A stretch of DNA of 56,386 nucleotides from Papillibacter sp. (GCA_012838125.1 DUPW01000002.1:1-56386), one strand, 5' to 3'; positions 1 through 9,004 are shown, counted from the first letter of the stretch. Numbers and translations are program-made. The notes: generated from the sequence alone by a model not told the origin.

Positions 1-130
1 CGCCAGCATCCCCATCCTGGTAGACGAGCTCAGCCGCGCAGGGCGGTTAAAAGATGGCGACTATATCGCCATGGCTAGCTTCGGCGGGGGGCTGTCCAGC
101 GCAGCGTGCGTTTTACACTGGGGCGCGTAA
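1..130 (+). CDS. fabH: 3-oxoacyl-ACP synthase III, C-terminal end (partial)
   Basis: This is the last 42 codons of a gene that begins before the window, read in the frame starting at base 2 and ending at TAA 128-130. The peptide ends with the FabH signature FGGGLSSAACVLHW, preceded by ASIPILVDEL and a GRLKDGD turn, which is the usual end of KAS III enzymes. KAS III starts fatty-acid synthesis by condensing an acyl-CoA with malonyl-ACP in the cytoplasm. The acpP gene follows after 59 bases, so this is probably an upstream member of the same operon. The catalytic Cys-His-Asn residues lie mostly outside the window and cannot be checked. Confidence 0.88.
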   Translation, partial: ASIPILVDELSRAGRLKDGDYIAMASFGGGLSSAACVLHWGA

Positions 131-189
131 CGGCGTTTCTGCCGCGACTTGCGGCGTGACGATAAACACACTTATTGGAGGAAATAGCT

Positions 190-411
190 ATGGTTTTTGA
201 AAAAATCGCGCGTATGATTGCAGACCACTTCAGTTTGGATGTCACCACCATCACATCGGACACGACCTTTGAATCCCTCGGCATCGACTCGCTGGACACC
301 GTGGAGCTGGTCATGCAGCTGGAGGAGGAGCTGGGTATCGAAATTGAGCTGGACCAGAAGCTCGACACCGTCGGGGAGCTGGCGAAGTTTATCGAGGCGA
401 AAATGGCGTAA
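190..411 (+). CDS. acpP: acyl carrier protein
   Basis: A 73-residue acidic protein that carries growing acyl chains on a phosphopantetheine arm. The attachment motif GIDSLD is clear, with Ser34 as the modified residue, and the length matches the family. I chose ATG 190 rather than the in-frame TTG at 175, because the TTG lies just upstream of and against the ribosome-binding site GGAGG (177-181), which is well spaced for ATG 190. It sits between fabH and fabK and serves all the enzymes of this operon. Confidence 0.97.
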   Translation: MVFEKIARMIADHFSLDVTTITSDTTFESLGIDSLDTVELVMQLEEELGIEIELDQKLDTVGELAKFIEAKMA

Positions 412-434
412 GGCTTTGTGAAAGGACGTTTAGG

Positions 435-1379
435 ATGATTAAAACACCGATATGCGACCTCTTCGGGATAGAATACCCCATCTTTCAAGGCGGCATGGCG
501 TGGATTGCCGACGCGCGTCTTGCGGCGGCGGTGTCAAACGGCGGGGGGCTCGGCATCATCTCCGCCATGAACGCCGGCCCAGACTATCTTCGGGAACAGA
601 TTCGCGCCGCCCGGGAGATGACCGAAAAGCCCTTCGGTGTGAACATTATGCTCATGAGCCCTCACGCTGAGGAGGTGGCTGCCGTCTGCGCCGAGGAAAG
701 AGTCCCCGTGGTGACGACGGGGGCAGGCAACCCCTCGAAGTACATGCCCATGTGGCGTAAAGCGGGGATTAAAGTGGTGCCCGTCATCGCCTCCGTGGCC
801 ATGGCAAAGATGGTGGCCCGGGCGGGGGCGGCGGCCGTCGTCGCCGAAGGCGGGGAGAGCGGCGGCCATGTGGGGGAGACAACGACCCTTGTCCTCGTCC
901 CGCAGGTGGCAGATGCGGTGGATATTCCCGTCATCGCCGCCGGCGGCATCGGGGACGGGCGCGGCGTGGCGGCCTGTTTTATGCTGGGCGCCCAGGGCGT
1001 CCAGCTGGGAACGCGATTCCTCGTGGCAACGGAGTGTTCGGTTCATGAAAATTACAAGAAGAAAATTCTCTCAGCGAGCGACATCGCCACCATCACCACG
1101 GGAAAACGACTCGGGCATCCCGTCCGCAGCCTGAAGACTCCCTTTTCCCGCCGGTATGCCAAAGCGGAGTACTCTGATATGGCAAATCATGAGCTGGAGC
1201 AGCTTGCGGTGGGGGCGCTGCGGAAAGCCGCCCTAGAGGGGGACAACGAAAACGGCTGTTTCCTCGCCGGGCAAATCTCCGGCATGGTCAGCCGGGAGCA
1301 GCCGGCAGCTGAGATGATTCGCGAGATTTTCGAGGAAGCAGAGCAGATGCTGAAAGGGGCCGGAAAATGGGTAAAATAG
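435..1379 (+). CDS. fabK: enoyl-ACP reductase II (FMN-dependent)
   Basis: A 314-residue FMN TIM-barrel enzyme of the nitronate monooxygenase/FabK family that catalyses the last, reducing step of each elongation cycle. Typical features are the N-terminal FGIEYPIFQGGMAW, the KPFGVNIMLM strand, AEGGESGGHVGE in the substrate pocket region, and the FMN phosphate segment IPVIAAGGIGDG followed by GAQGVQLGTRF. Its place between acpP and fabD is the standard FabK position in streptococci and clostridia and argues against a nitronate monooxygenase. No fabI or fabL is seen nearby, so FabK is probably the main enoyl reductase here. FabK enzymes are known to be insensitive to triclosan. The 3' end overlaps fabD by 13 bases. 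Confidence 0.95.
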   Translation: MIKTPICDLFGIEYPIFQGGMAWIADARLAAAVSNGGGLGIISAMNAGPDYLREQIRAAREMTEKPFGVNIMLMSPHAEEVAAVCAEERVPVVTTGAGNPSKYMPMWRKAGIKVVPVIASVAMAKMVARAGAAAVVAEGGESGGHVGETTTLVLVPQVADAVDIPVIAAGGIGDGRGVAACFMLGAQGVQLGTRFLVATECSVHENYKKKILSASDIATITTGKRLGHPVRSLKTPFSRRYAKAEYSDMANHELEQLAVGALRKAALEGDNENGCFLAGQISGMVSREQPAAEMIREIFEEAEQMLKGAGKWVK

Positions 1380-2284
1380 CGCTCGTTTTTCCCGGCCAGG
1401 GGGCGCAGGCACCCGGTATGGGCGAGAGCCTGTGCAAAATAAGCCCCGCCGCCGAAGCCGTCTTTGCCATGGCGGAGAAAATCCGCCCCGGGACAAAGGC
1501 GCAGTGCTTTACGGATTCAGCGGAAGAGCTTGCCGTTACCCTCAACACCCAGCCGTGCCTTTACTGTGCCGATTTAGCGGCGGCGGCGGCTCTCATGGAA
1601 GGGGGCGTCAAACCCGATATGCTCGCGGGTTTTTCCCTCGGGGAGCTGGCGGCCCTTGCCGTCTCCGGCGCATTTTCAGCGGAGGAAGGGCTTCAAATCG
1701 TGATGAAACGAGCCGAGCTGATGCAGGATGCGGCAGAGAAGTCGAAGGCGGCCATGGTCGCCGTGGTGAAGCTGGATAACGAGACGGTAGCGCAGATTTG
1801 CACCGCCTTTGAAAAGGTGTATCCCGTCAACTTTAACTGCCCCGGTCAGGTGGTCGTTGCGGGTGCGGCGGAGGAGCTGGAGGATTTTAAGAACCGCGTG
1901 AAAGAGGCGGGGGGCCGCTGCTTGCCCCTGAAAGTGGGCGGCGGGTTCCACTCTCCCTTTATGTTGCCGGCGGCAGAAGCCTTCGGCGCCGCCCTTGAGG
2001 GGGTTGTGGTGGGCAGACCGCAAATTCCGGTCTATTCCAACGTCACCGCGCTGCCGTACGGCGATGACGTGAAAACTCAGCTCACCCGTCAGATGATAAG
2101 CCCCGTGCTCTGGGCGCGCACCGTGGAGAACATGGTGGCAGCGGGGGTGGATACCTTAATCGAGTGCGGGCCGGGCCGGGTCCTTTCAGGGCTGATTGCG
2201 CGCATCACCGATAAGGCGCGGGTACTTAATGTAGAAGACGAAGAGACGCTTAAACAGACGCTTTCGGAGGTATTATCGTGTTAA
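1367..2284 (+). CDS. fabD: malonyl-CoA:ACP transacylase
   Basis: A 305-residue transferase that moves malonyl groups from CoA to ACP. The start MGKIALVFPGQGAQ is the family hallmark. The nucleophile Ser90 lies in GFSLGE, where the more common residue before Ser is His (GHSLGE); the change is not in the catalytic dyad itself. The partner His is in GGGFHSPFM. The start ATG lies inside the end of fabK, and the stop overlaps the fabG GTG start by seven bases, so translation is probably coupled along fabK-fabD-fabG. Confidence 0.96.
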   Translation: MGKIALVFPGQGAQAPGMGESLCKISPAAEAVFAMAEKIRPGTKAQCFTDSAEELAVTLNTQPCLYCADLAAAAALMEGGVKPDMLAGFSLGELAALAVSGAFSAEEGLQIVMKRAELMQDAAEKSKAAMVAVVKLDNETVAQICTAFEKVYPVNFNCPGQVVVAGAAEELEDFKNRVKEAGGRCLPLKVGGGFHSPFMLPAAEAFGAALEGVVVGRPQIPVYSNVTALPYGDDVKTQLTRQMISPVLWARTVENMVAAGVDTLIECGPGRVLSGLIARITDKARVLNVEDEETLKQTLSEVLSC

Positions 2285-3012
2285 AAGGCAAAGTGGCGCT
2301 CATTACGGGGGCTTCCCGGGGCATCGGGCGGGCCATAGCGATGAAACTGGCGTCCCTCGGTGCGGACGTGGCCCTCGTCTACGGCGGCTCTCGCGAGAGC
2401 GCGCTGAAGGTGGCCGATATCGCACGGCAATACGGCGTTCGGGCGGAGGTTTTCCAGTGTGATGTATCCGACTTTGAGGAAGCGGGCAAAACAGTCGCCG
2501 CCGTGAAAGAAGCCTTCGGGACGATTGACATCCTCGTGAACAACGCCGGTATCACGAAAGACGGCCTCGTGCTCACCATGCGCGAAGACGCCTTCGACAG
2601 CGTTCTGGACGTAAACCTCAAAGGCGCCTTTAACATGATTCGGCACACAAGCCCCATTTTTGTCCGCAAACGGGCGGGGCGGATTATCAACATTGCCTCC
2701 GTGGTGGGGCTGATGGGCAACGCCGGGCAGGCAAATTACGCCGCATCGAAGGCGGGGCTGATTGGACTTACCAAATCCGTTGCCCGGGAACTGGCGGCGC
2801 GAAATGTCTGCTGCAACGCCATCGCCCCCGGGTTTATTGAGACGGACATGACGCGGGAATTAAAGGATAGCAGCCCCCTCATTAAGAGCATTCCCCTGGG
2901 GCGGGCTGGGACACCGGAGGAAGTGGCTGAGGTTGCCGCTTTTCTGGCGCAGCAGTCCGCCGGATACATCACCGGCGAAGTGATTCGGATTGACGGCGGA
3001 TTAGCCATGTAA
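2278..3012 (+). CDS. fabG: 3-oxoacyl-ACP reductase
   Basis: A 244-residue NADPH-dependent short-chain dehydrogenase that reduces 3-oxoacyl-ACP. It shows the cofactor motif TGASRGIG, the NNAG motif, and the catalytic Ser-Tyr-Lys set (Ser in INIASVVG, YAASK). The C-terminus ends with DGGLAM, typical of FabG. The start is GTG 2278, overlapping fabD. Context in the fab operon separates it from the many other short-chain dehydrogenases. Confidence 0.96.
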   Translation: MLKGKVALITGASRGIGRAIAMKLASLGADVALVYGGSRESALKVADIARQYGVRAEVFQCDVSDFEEAGKTVAAVKEAFGTIDILVNNAGITKDGLVLTMREDAFDSVLDVNLKGAFNMIRHTSPIFVRKRAGRIINIASVVGLMGNAGQANYAASKAGLIGLTKSVARELAARNVCCNAIAPGFIETDMTRELKDSSPLIKSIPLGRAGTPEEVAEVAAFLAQQSAGYITGEVIRIDGGLAM

Positions 3013-3051
3013 TTGAGCGCTGTCCCGCAGGACGGATAGGAGTTGTTGAGT

Positions 3052-4281
3052 ATGAACAGAGTGGTTGTGACGGGCCTTGGCGCCATCACGCCCGTGGGCA
3101 ATACGGTGGAGGCGATGTGGCAAAGCCTTGTGGAGGGGCGCCACGGTATCGGGCCCATCACGCGGTTTGACACGAGTACCCATAAAGTGAGGCTCGCGGC
3201 GGAAGTGAAGGATTTTGACCCGCTTTTGTACATGGACAAACACGATGCGCGCCGCAGTGACCTCTACACGCAGTACGCCCTTGCCGCGGCGGCGCAGGCC
3301 GTGGAGGACAGCGGCATAGTCGGCGCAGTGGCGCCGGAGCGGCTGGCGGTGTCCTTCGGTTCGGGCATCGGCGGCATCATCACCCTTATGTCGGAGCATG
3401 CGAAGCTGCTTTCCGGCGGGCCGCGGAGGGTTTCGCCCCTTTTTGTGCCCATGATGATTGCCAACATCGCCGCAGGGAACATCGCCATCCGATACAAGGC
3501 GAAGTGCTCCTGCCTCAGCGTTGTGACAGCCTGCGCCACAAGCTCCAGCGCCATCGGGGAGGCGTATCGCATGATAAAACACGGGTACGCCGACGCCGCC
3601 ATCGCCGGCGGAAGCGAAGCGGCGATTACGGAGCTCTCTGTCGCCGGATTTGCCAACATGACGGCCCTTTCTGCGGCGCAGGATCCGGATGCTGCGTCCC
3701 TGCCCTTTGACGTGCGCCGCTCGGGCTTCGTTATGGGCGAGGGGGCTGGCGCGCTGATTTTGGAGGAATACGAACACGCCCTGCGCCGGGGGGCGAAAGT
3801 CTACGCAGAGATTACAGGGTATGGCTCCACCTGCGACGCGCATCACATCACGGCACCTGACCCGGCGGCGGACAGCTGCGCCCGGGCCATTTCCGACGCC
3901 TTTTCAGAAAGCGGCAGCCCTGAAGGGGCGGTGTACATTAATGCCCACGGGACGGGTACGCCCCTCAACGACGCCGCCGAGACGATGGCGATTAAAAAGG
4001 CCATGGGCCAGCGGGTAAAGGACGTTGTCGTCAGCTCCACGAAGTCCATGACGGGGCATACCCTCGGCGCCGCCGGCGCGGTGGAGGCCATTGCCGCTAT
4101 ACTGACGCTGAAAACAGGCGTCGTGCCGCCCACCGTGGGGCTTTACCAGCAAGACCCCGACTGCGACCTCGACTGCGTCCCCCTTACGGCGCGGCAGGTC
4201 CGTCCCGCTGTGGCTCTGTCCGTCTCCATGGGCTTCGGGGGGCATAATGCGTGTCTGGCGTTTCGGAAAATCGACGGGTAA
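3052..4281 (+). CDS. fabF: 3-oxoacyl-ACP synthase II
   Basis: A 409-residue condensing enzyme (KAS II) that elongates acyl-ACP with malonyl-ACP. The thiolase-fold catalytic triad is visible: Cys161 in TACATSS, His299 in NAHGTGTPLND and His336 in SMTGHTLGAAG. The start ATG 3052 is chosen over the in-frame TTG codons at 3043 and 3046, because AGGAG at 3038-3042 abuts those codons but stands nine bases from the ATG. The 39-base gap to fabG is one of the few longer gaps in the operon. Confidence 0.96.
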   Translation: MNRVVVTGLGAITPVGNTVEAMWQSLVEGRHGIGPITRFDTSTHKVRLAAEVKDFDPLLYMDKHDARRSDLYTQYALAAAAQAVEDSGIVGAVAPERLAVSFGSGIGGIITLMSEHAKLLSGGPRRVSPLFVPMMIANIAAGNIAIRYKAKCSCLSVVTACATSSSAIGEAYRMIKHGYADAAIAGGSEAAITELSVAGFANMTALSAAQDPDAASLPFDVRRSGFVMGEGAGALILEEYEHALRRGAKVYAEITGYGSTCDAHHITAPDPAADSCARAISDAFSESGSPEGAVYINAHGTGTPLNDAAETMAIKKAMGQRVKDVVVSSTKSMTGHTLGAAGAVEAIAAILTLKTGVVPPTVGLYQQDPDCDLDCVPLTARQVRPAVALSVSMGFGGHNACLAFRKIDG

Positions 4282-4305
4282 ATTTCGCGAAGAGAGGCGA
4301 TTGAA

Positions 4306-4731
4306 TTGGAAATGAGCGATATCAGGCAGCTGGCCCATCTCATGCAGGAGACGGGGCTTCGGCGCCTTGACTATACAAACGGAGATGAGCGCATCCTGCT
4401 GGAGCGCGAGGGGGACGGCGCGCCCACAGTCAGCGCTCCGGTGCCCCAGACCGCCTGCGCCGCACCTGAGACGGAGCACGCTTCGGAGAATCTCTACACC
4501 GTCACATCTCCTATAGTGGGCGTGTTTTACGCCGCGCCGGCGCCCGAGGAACCGCCCTTCGTGGCCATCGGGGACAGGGTGGAGCCGGGGGACACCCTCT
4601 GCATCGTTGAGGCCATGAAGATGATGAACGAAATTACGGCGGAAAAGGGCGGAACGGTGGTGGAGATTTGCGTGGGGAACAAGCAAATCGTGGAGTTTGG
4701 CCACCCGCTGTTTCGCCTGCGCCTTGACTGA
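4306..4731 (+). CDS. accB: biotin carboxyl carrier protein of acetyl-CoA carboxylase
   Basis: A 141-residue carrier subunit. The C-terminal biotinyl domain contains VEAMKMMNEI, with Lys105 the biotin-accepting residue, and is preceded by the usual linker with Ala, Pro and Glu. The N-terminus MEMSDIRQLAHLM matches the AccB start pattern. I favour TTG 4306, eight bases after AGAGG near 4293-4297; ATG 4312 is the alternative. The biotin is attached by BirA, encoded at 14630-15619, so this operon and the birA-bioY operon are functionally linked. Confidence 0.94.
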   Translation: MEMSDIRQLAHLMQETGLRRLDYTNGDERILLEREGDGAPTVSAPVPQTACAAPETEHASENLYTVTSPIVGVFYAAPAPEEPPFVAIGDRVEPGDTLCIVEAMKMMNEITAEKGGTVVEICVGNKQIVEFGHPLFRLRLD

Positions 4732-4747
4732 CGGCAGGAGAAGTGCG

Positions 4748-5167
4748 ATGAATCGTGACGAGATTATGAAGCTAATCCCGCACAGGGACGCCATGCTCCT
4801 GATTGACGAGGTGGAAAAGCAGGGCGATAAAGCGTTTGGGAAATACCGCGTTCGGGGAGACGAGTGGTTCCTGCAGGGCCATTTTCCAGGCAACCCCGTT
4901 GTCCCCGGTGTGATATTGTGCGAGATACTGGCCCAGTCGGCCTGTGTGCTATTGGGGAGTGACGGCGAGGGAACAACGCCTTACTTTACGGGCATCGACG
5001 GCGTGCGCTTTAAAAAGCCGGTGCGGCCCGGCGATGTCTTTGAGACGGAGTGCGAAATTATCAAGGCGAAGCCCCCCTTTTACTTTGCAAAGGGACAGGG
5101 GCGCGTCGGCGGCGAGCTGTGCGTGAAGGCGGAGTTTTCTTTCGCTCTCGTCGGGCCGGGAAAATAG
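4748..5167 (+). CDS. fabZ: 3-hydroxyacyl-ACP dehydratase
   Basis: A 139-residue hot-dog-fold dehydratase that makes trans-2-enoyl-ACP. The catalytic His45 is in HFPGNPVVPGV and the catalytic Glu59 in CEILAQSA, both at the family positions. ATG 4748 follows a CAGGAG site and is preferred to an in-frame codon 51 bases upstream that lies inside accB. The position between accB and accC is the conserved one in Firmicutes fab-acc operons. Confidence 0.95.
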   Translation: MNRDEIMKLIPHRDAMLLIDEVEKQGDKAFGKYRVRGDEWFLQGHFPGNPVVPGVILCEILAQSACVLLGSDGEGTTPYFTGIDGVRFKKPVRPGDVFETECEIIKAKPPFYFAKGQGRVGGELCVKAEFSFALVGPGK

Positions 5168-5179
5168 AGGAGGAGCGGC

Positions 5180-6481
5180 GTGTTTTCCAAGATTTTAGTT
5201 GCAAACCGCGGGGAGGTGGCGATTCGGATTATTCGCGCCTGTAAAGAGATGGGCATAGCCACCGTAGCCGTCTATTCCACCGCCGATAAGGACTCCCTGC
5301 ACGTGGCCCTTGCCGACCAGAGCGTGTGCATCGGTCAGCCACTTTCCTCCGAGAGCTACTTAAACGCCGAACAGATAATCACCGCCGCCCTCATCACGAA
5401 GGCCGAGGCCATCCATCCGGGATACGGATTTCTCGCAGAAAACCCGCGCTTTGCCAAGCTCTGTGCAAAAAACGGGATTGAGTTTATCGGCCCGAGCGCC
5501 GACGTCATCGCCCTTATGGGTGACAAGGACGCGGCGCGCCGCGTCATGAAAAAGGCGGGGGTGCCGGTGATTCCCGGGACGGACGTGATTAGCAGTGCCG
5601 AGATGGCGAAAAAAGCCGCCGATAAACTCGGATACCCCGTTCTTATCAAGGCGCGTTCAGGCGGTGGCGGGAAGGGGATTCGCATCGTCAGCGACCCTGC
5701 CTCCATGGAGCAGGCCTTTCACACCGCCTCCCACGAAGCGCAGGAGGCCTTCGGGGACGGGGCGGTGTATCTGGAAAAGCAGATTTACCCCGCCAAGCAC
5801 GTGGAGGTGCAAATACTCGCCGACGAGACGGGGAACACCGTCTGCCTGTTCGAGCGGGAGTGCTCCATTCAGCGGAATAACCAAAAGCTGGTGGAGGAGA
5901 CGCCCTCGCCGGGAGTTAACTCCAAACTGCGGGCAAAACTCATCGACTCAGCGGCGCGGGCGGCGAAAGCGGTGGGCTACTTAAACGCCGGCACCATCGA
6001 GTTTCTGCTGGACAAGGACGGAAACTTCTACTTCATGGAGATGAACGTGCGATTGCAGGTGGAACACGGCATCACCGAGCAGGTGACGGGGATGGACATC
6101 GTCAAATGGCAGATTCGCATCGCTGCAGGGGTGCCGCTGGACGTTAAGCAAAAGGACGTCCGGCTTGACGGACACGCTATCGAGTGCCGGATTAACGCGG
6201 CGGGTGTGGGGCAGGTGTCCTTCTTGCACGTGCCGGGCGGGCCGCGGGTGCGCTTTGACTCAGCCCTCTGGACGGGCTACGTCGTCCCGCCGTTTTATGA
6301 CGCCCTGCTGGGCAAGCTTATCGTTCACGCTGCCACCCGGGAGGAGGCCATCCGCAAGATGCATGCGGCCCTCTGCGAACTGGTGATTGACGGCGTGCCC
6401 AACAACATCGATGACCAGATTGCCATTTTGTCCGACTCTCGCTTTTTGAAGGGGGACTACAACACGAGCTTTTTTGGATAA
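5180..6481 (+). CDS. accC: biotin carboxylase subunit of acetyl-CoA carboxylase
   Basis: A 433-residue ATP-grasp enzyme that carboxylates biotin on AccB. It has the N-terminal start ILVANRGEVAIRIIRACKE, HPGYGFLAEN, the glycine-rich ATP loop SGGGGKGIR, and the catalytic-site segment EMNVRLQVEH. It is slightly shorter than the usual roughly 450 residues. The GTG start at 5180 sits eight bases after AGAGGAGG-like sequence overlapping the fabZ stop. It forms a complex with AccB and hands the carboxyl group to AccA/AccD, encoded next. Confidence 0.96.
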   Translation: MFSKILVANRGEVAIRIIRACKEMGIATVAVYSTADKDSLHVALADQSVCIGQPLSSESYLNAEQIITAALITKAEAIHPGYGFLAENPRFAKLCAKNGIEFIGPSADVIALMGDKDAARRVMKKAGVPVIPGTDVISSAEMAKKAADKLGYPVLIKARSGGGGKGIRIVSDPASMEQAFHTASHEAQEAFGDGAVYLEKQIYPAKHVEVQILADETGNTVCLFERECSIQRNNQKLVEETPSPGVNSKLRAKLIDSAARAAKAVGYLNAGTIEFLLDKDGNFYFMEMNVRLQVEHGITEQVTGMDIVKWQIRIAAGVPLDVKQKDVRLDGHAIECRINAAGVGQVSFLHVPGGPRVRFDSALWTGYVVPPFYDALLGKLIVHAATREEAIRKMHAALCELVIDGVPNNIDDQIAILSDSRFLKGDYNTSFFG

Positions 6482-6495
6482 GGAGGTGAGGGGCT

Positions 6496-7362
6496 TTGGG
6501 ACTGGAACTGTTTTTTAGAAAACCGAAGAACGAGCTGGAAAAGGGCGGGCGCAACAGGCCTCGCGGCGCGGAAATGGAGTACGAGCTGACGGAGACGTGC
6601 CCTGCCTGCAGGTATGAGACGCCCCAGAGCGTGCTCATAGAGAATCTCTACGTCTGCCGCTGCGGGCACTGCTACCGGATTAGCGCGCGCCAGCGCATCC
6701 GCTACCTGACGGACCGCGGCTCCTTTAAGGAACTGTGGAGCGATATGGAGAGCGAGGACATCTTAAACTTCCCGGGCTATCCCGATAAGCTCGAGAGTAT
6801 GCGCATCTCCTCCCGGGAAAAGGAGGCCGTAATCTGCGGCACGGCGCGCATCGGCGGCAGTGACTGCGCCCTTTTTATCATGGAGCCGTATTTCATGATG
6901 GGTAGCATGGGCACCGTGGTGGGCGAAAAAATCACGCGGATGTTTGAGTACGCCACGGAGCAAAAACTTCCCGTTCTGGGCGTCACCGTCTCCGGCGGGG
7001 CGCGCATGCAGGAGGGGATTTTGTCTCTCATGCAAATGGCGAAAACAAGCGGTGCTGTAAAGCGCCACGGCGACGAGGGGCTGCTCTACATCACCCTGCT
7101 CACCGACCCCACCACCGGGGGCGTCACCGCCAGCTTCGCCATGGAAGGGGACATCATCCTCGCGGAGCCGGGGGCAACGGTGTGCTTCACCGGTGCGCGC
7201 ATCATCGAGCAGACAGTGCGCAAAAAGCTGCCGCCAAACTTCCAGAAGGCGGAGACAATGCTCAAACACGGGTTTATTGACATGATTGTCCCCCGGTCGG
7301 AGCAGTGGCACGTCATTGGAAAGCTTCTCATGATGCACCGGAGAAAGGGGGCCATGGGATGA
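6496..7362 (+). CDS. accD: acetyl-CoA carboxylase carboxyltransferase subunit beta
   Basis: A 288-residue subunit of the carboxyltransferase. The N-terminal zinc ribbon is visible as CPAC and CGHC about 20 residues apart. The crotonase-fold core includes SGGARMQEG and the LLTDPTTGGVTASFA segment. The TTG start 6496 is supported by a very strong AGGAGGTGAG site at 6481-6490. The stop overlaps the accA start (ATGA, 7359-7362), as expected for two subunits made in equal amounts. Confidence 0.95.
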   Translation: MGLELFFRKPKNELEKGGRNRPRGAEMEYELTETCPACRYETPQSVLIENLYVCRCGHCYRISARQRIRYLTDRGSFKELWSDMESEDILNFPGYPDKLESMRISSREKEAVICGTARIGGSDCALFIMEPYFMMGSMGTVVGEKITRMFEYATEQKLPVLGVTVSGGARMQEGILSLMQMAKTSGAVKRHGDEGLLYITLLTDPTTGGVTASFAMEGDIILAEPGATVCFTGARIIEQTVRKKLPPNFQKAETMLKHGFIDMIVPRSEQWHVIGKLLMMHRRKGAMG

Positions 7363-8165
7363 AATCAGCCTACGAAATCGTCACCGCCGCCCGGTCAAAG
7401 GACCGGCAGACGGGGCAAAACTTCATAAACGGCATTTTTAAGGATTTCATGGAGCTGCACGGGGACCGCCGTTTTGCCGATGACCCGGCCATTGTCGGCG
7501 GACTTGCCATGCTGGACGGCGTTGCGTACACCGTCATCGCCACGGAGAAGGGGCGGGACACGAAAAGCCGCATCAGCCGCAATTTCGGAACGCCCCATCC
7601 GGAAGGCTACCGCAAAGCCCTGCGTTTAATGAAACAGGCGGAGAAGTTTAATCGCCCTGTTGTCTGCTTCGTGGATACCTCTGGCGCCTACTGCGGAATC
7701 GGGGCGGAAGAGCGTGGGCAGGGGCAGGCCATTGCGGAAAACCTCATGGAGATGATGGCCCTCAGAACACCTGTTCTCTCTATCCTCGTGGGGGAAGGGG
7801 GCAGCGGCGGCGCGCTGGCTCTCTCGGTGGCCAACGAAGTGTGGATGCTGGAAAACGCCATCTACTCCGTCATCTCGCCGGAGAGCTGCTCCAACATCCT
7901 CTGGCGCACCACGGAACGGGCCGCAGAGGCGGCGGAGAGCCTTAAGCTTACGGCGGCGGACGTGTTTGAACTGGGGGTCATAGACCGCATCGTCTCCGAA
8001 CGCGGGGGAGACGCCCAGCGGATGTTCTCCGCCCTCGCTCGGGATATTGCCGAGTGGTACAGAAAGATGCAGAGCAAATCAGCCGAAGAGCTGACCGAGG
8101 CGCGCTACGCGCGATTTCGCCGGTTCGGCGCCGGGCCTTTTGAAAGACAGGGGGCGGGTACGTGA
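7359..8165 (+). CDS. accA: acetyl-CoA carboxylase carboxyltransferase subunit alpha
   Basis: A 268-residue carboxyltransferase alpha subunit. Family landmarks include FMELHGDRRFADD, the CoA-site segment FVDTSGAYCGIGAEERGQ, and GEGGSGGALAL. The start ATG 7359 overlaps the accD stop; a longer reading from 7305 lies wholly inside accD. It ends at TGA 8163-8165, which overlaps the GTG of the degV-like gene, so that gene is probably translated as part of the operon. Confidence 0.95.
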   Translation: MKSAYEIVTAARSKDRQTGQNFINGIFKDFMELHGDRRFADDPAIVGGLAMLDGVAYTVIATEKGRDTKSRISRNFGTPHPEGYRKALRLMKQAEKFNRPVVCFVDTSGAYCGIGAEERGQGQAIAENLMEMMALRTPVLSILVGEGGSGGALALSVANEVWMLENAIYSVISPESCSNILWRTTERAAEAAESLKLTAADVFELGVIDRIVSERGGDAQRMFSALARDIAEWYRKMQSKSAEELTEARYARFRRFGAGPFERQGAGT

Positions 8166-9004
8166 CCATCAAAATCACATCGGACAGCACCTGCGACCTT
8201 GCGCCGTGGATTCTGCGGGATTTTGACATCTCCCTCATCCCGCTGTACATCATAAAGGGGGGGCACGTCTACCGGGACGGGGTGGACATCACGCCGCCGG
8301 AGATATTCCGCCACGTGGAAAAGACGGGGGAGTTTCCCTCCACCGCGGCGGTGAACCCCTACGATTACGACGTCCATTTTGAAAAATTCGCCGCCCAGTA
8401 CGGCGCTGTGATTCACATCAGCATCGGGTCGGGCTTTTCAATGTGCTGGCAGAATGCGGCAGAGGCGGCAAAACGCTATAAAAACGTGTTTGTGTTCGAT
8501 TCAAAAAACTTATCCTCCGGTCAGGGCCATCTCGTCCTGGAGGCGGCGCGCATGGCGCGAAACGGCGCCCTGCCGGACGAAATCCTCAAAAGGCTCTATG
8601 TTATGCGGGACAAGGTGGAGACGAGCTTTCTCATCGACCGCCTGGACTATATTTTCAAAGGCGGGCGCTGCTCCCTCGCCACGGCCATCGGGGCCAATAT
8701 CATGCACCTACGCACCTGCGTGGAGGTGTCCGGCGGGAAAATGGTGGTGAAGAAAAAGTATCGCGGCTCTTTCGAAAGCGCCGTTTCGTCTTATGTGCGG
8801 GACCGGCTCGGTGGCCGGCGGGATTTGAACCTGAGCACCGTTTTTGTCACCCATACCCAAGCGCCAATCGCAGCCGTTCAGGCAGCCCGAAACGCCATTT
8901 TGCAGGAGGCGGAATTTGTGCGCGTGATAGAAACCCGGGCCGGCTGCACCGTATCCTGCCACTGCGGGCCGAGAACCCTCGGGATTTTGTTCATGACTGA
9001 ATGA
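8162..9004 (+). CDS. DegV/FakB-family fatty-acid-binding protein
   Basis: A 280-residue DegV-family protein. Visible family features are the opening ITSDSTCDL, the lipid-pocket segment EFPSTAAVNPYDY, SIGSGFSMCWQNA, and the C-terminal HCGPRTLGILF. DegV proteins bind a fatty acid, and those called FakB present it to the kinase FakA for phosphorylation, feeding outside fatty acids into phospholipids. No fakA-like DAK kinase is in the window. The GTG start overlaps the accA stop, so it is the last gene of the fatty-acid operon. The location supports a role in fatty-acid handling, but whether it is a true FakB is an inference. Confidence 0.88.
   Translation: MTIKITSDSTCDLAPWILRDFDISLIPLYIIKGGHVYRDGVDITPPEIFRHVEKTGEFPSTAAVNPYDYDVHFEKFAAQYGAVIHISIGSGFSMCWQNAAEAAKRYKNVFVFDSKNLSSGQGHLVLEAARMARNGALPDEILKRLYVMRDKVETSFLIDRLDYIFKGGRCSLATAIGANIMHLRTCVEVSGGKMVVKKKYRGSFESAVSSYVRDRLGGRRDLNLSTVFVTHTQAPIAAVQAARNAILQEAEFVRVIETRAGCTVSCHCGPRTLGILFMTE

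Noticed and set aside
175-189. TTG start for acpP
   Set aside because: The codon lies at the ribosome-binding site itself; ATG 190 is properly spaced and gives the normal N-terminus.
8162-9004. Calling the DegV protein fakB outright
   Set aside because: No fakA partner is in the window, and DegV paralogues differ in role.
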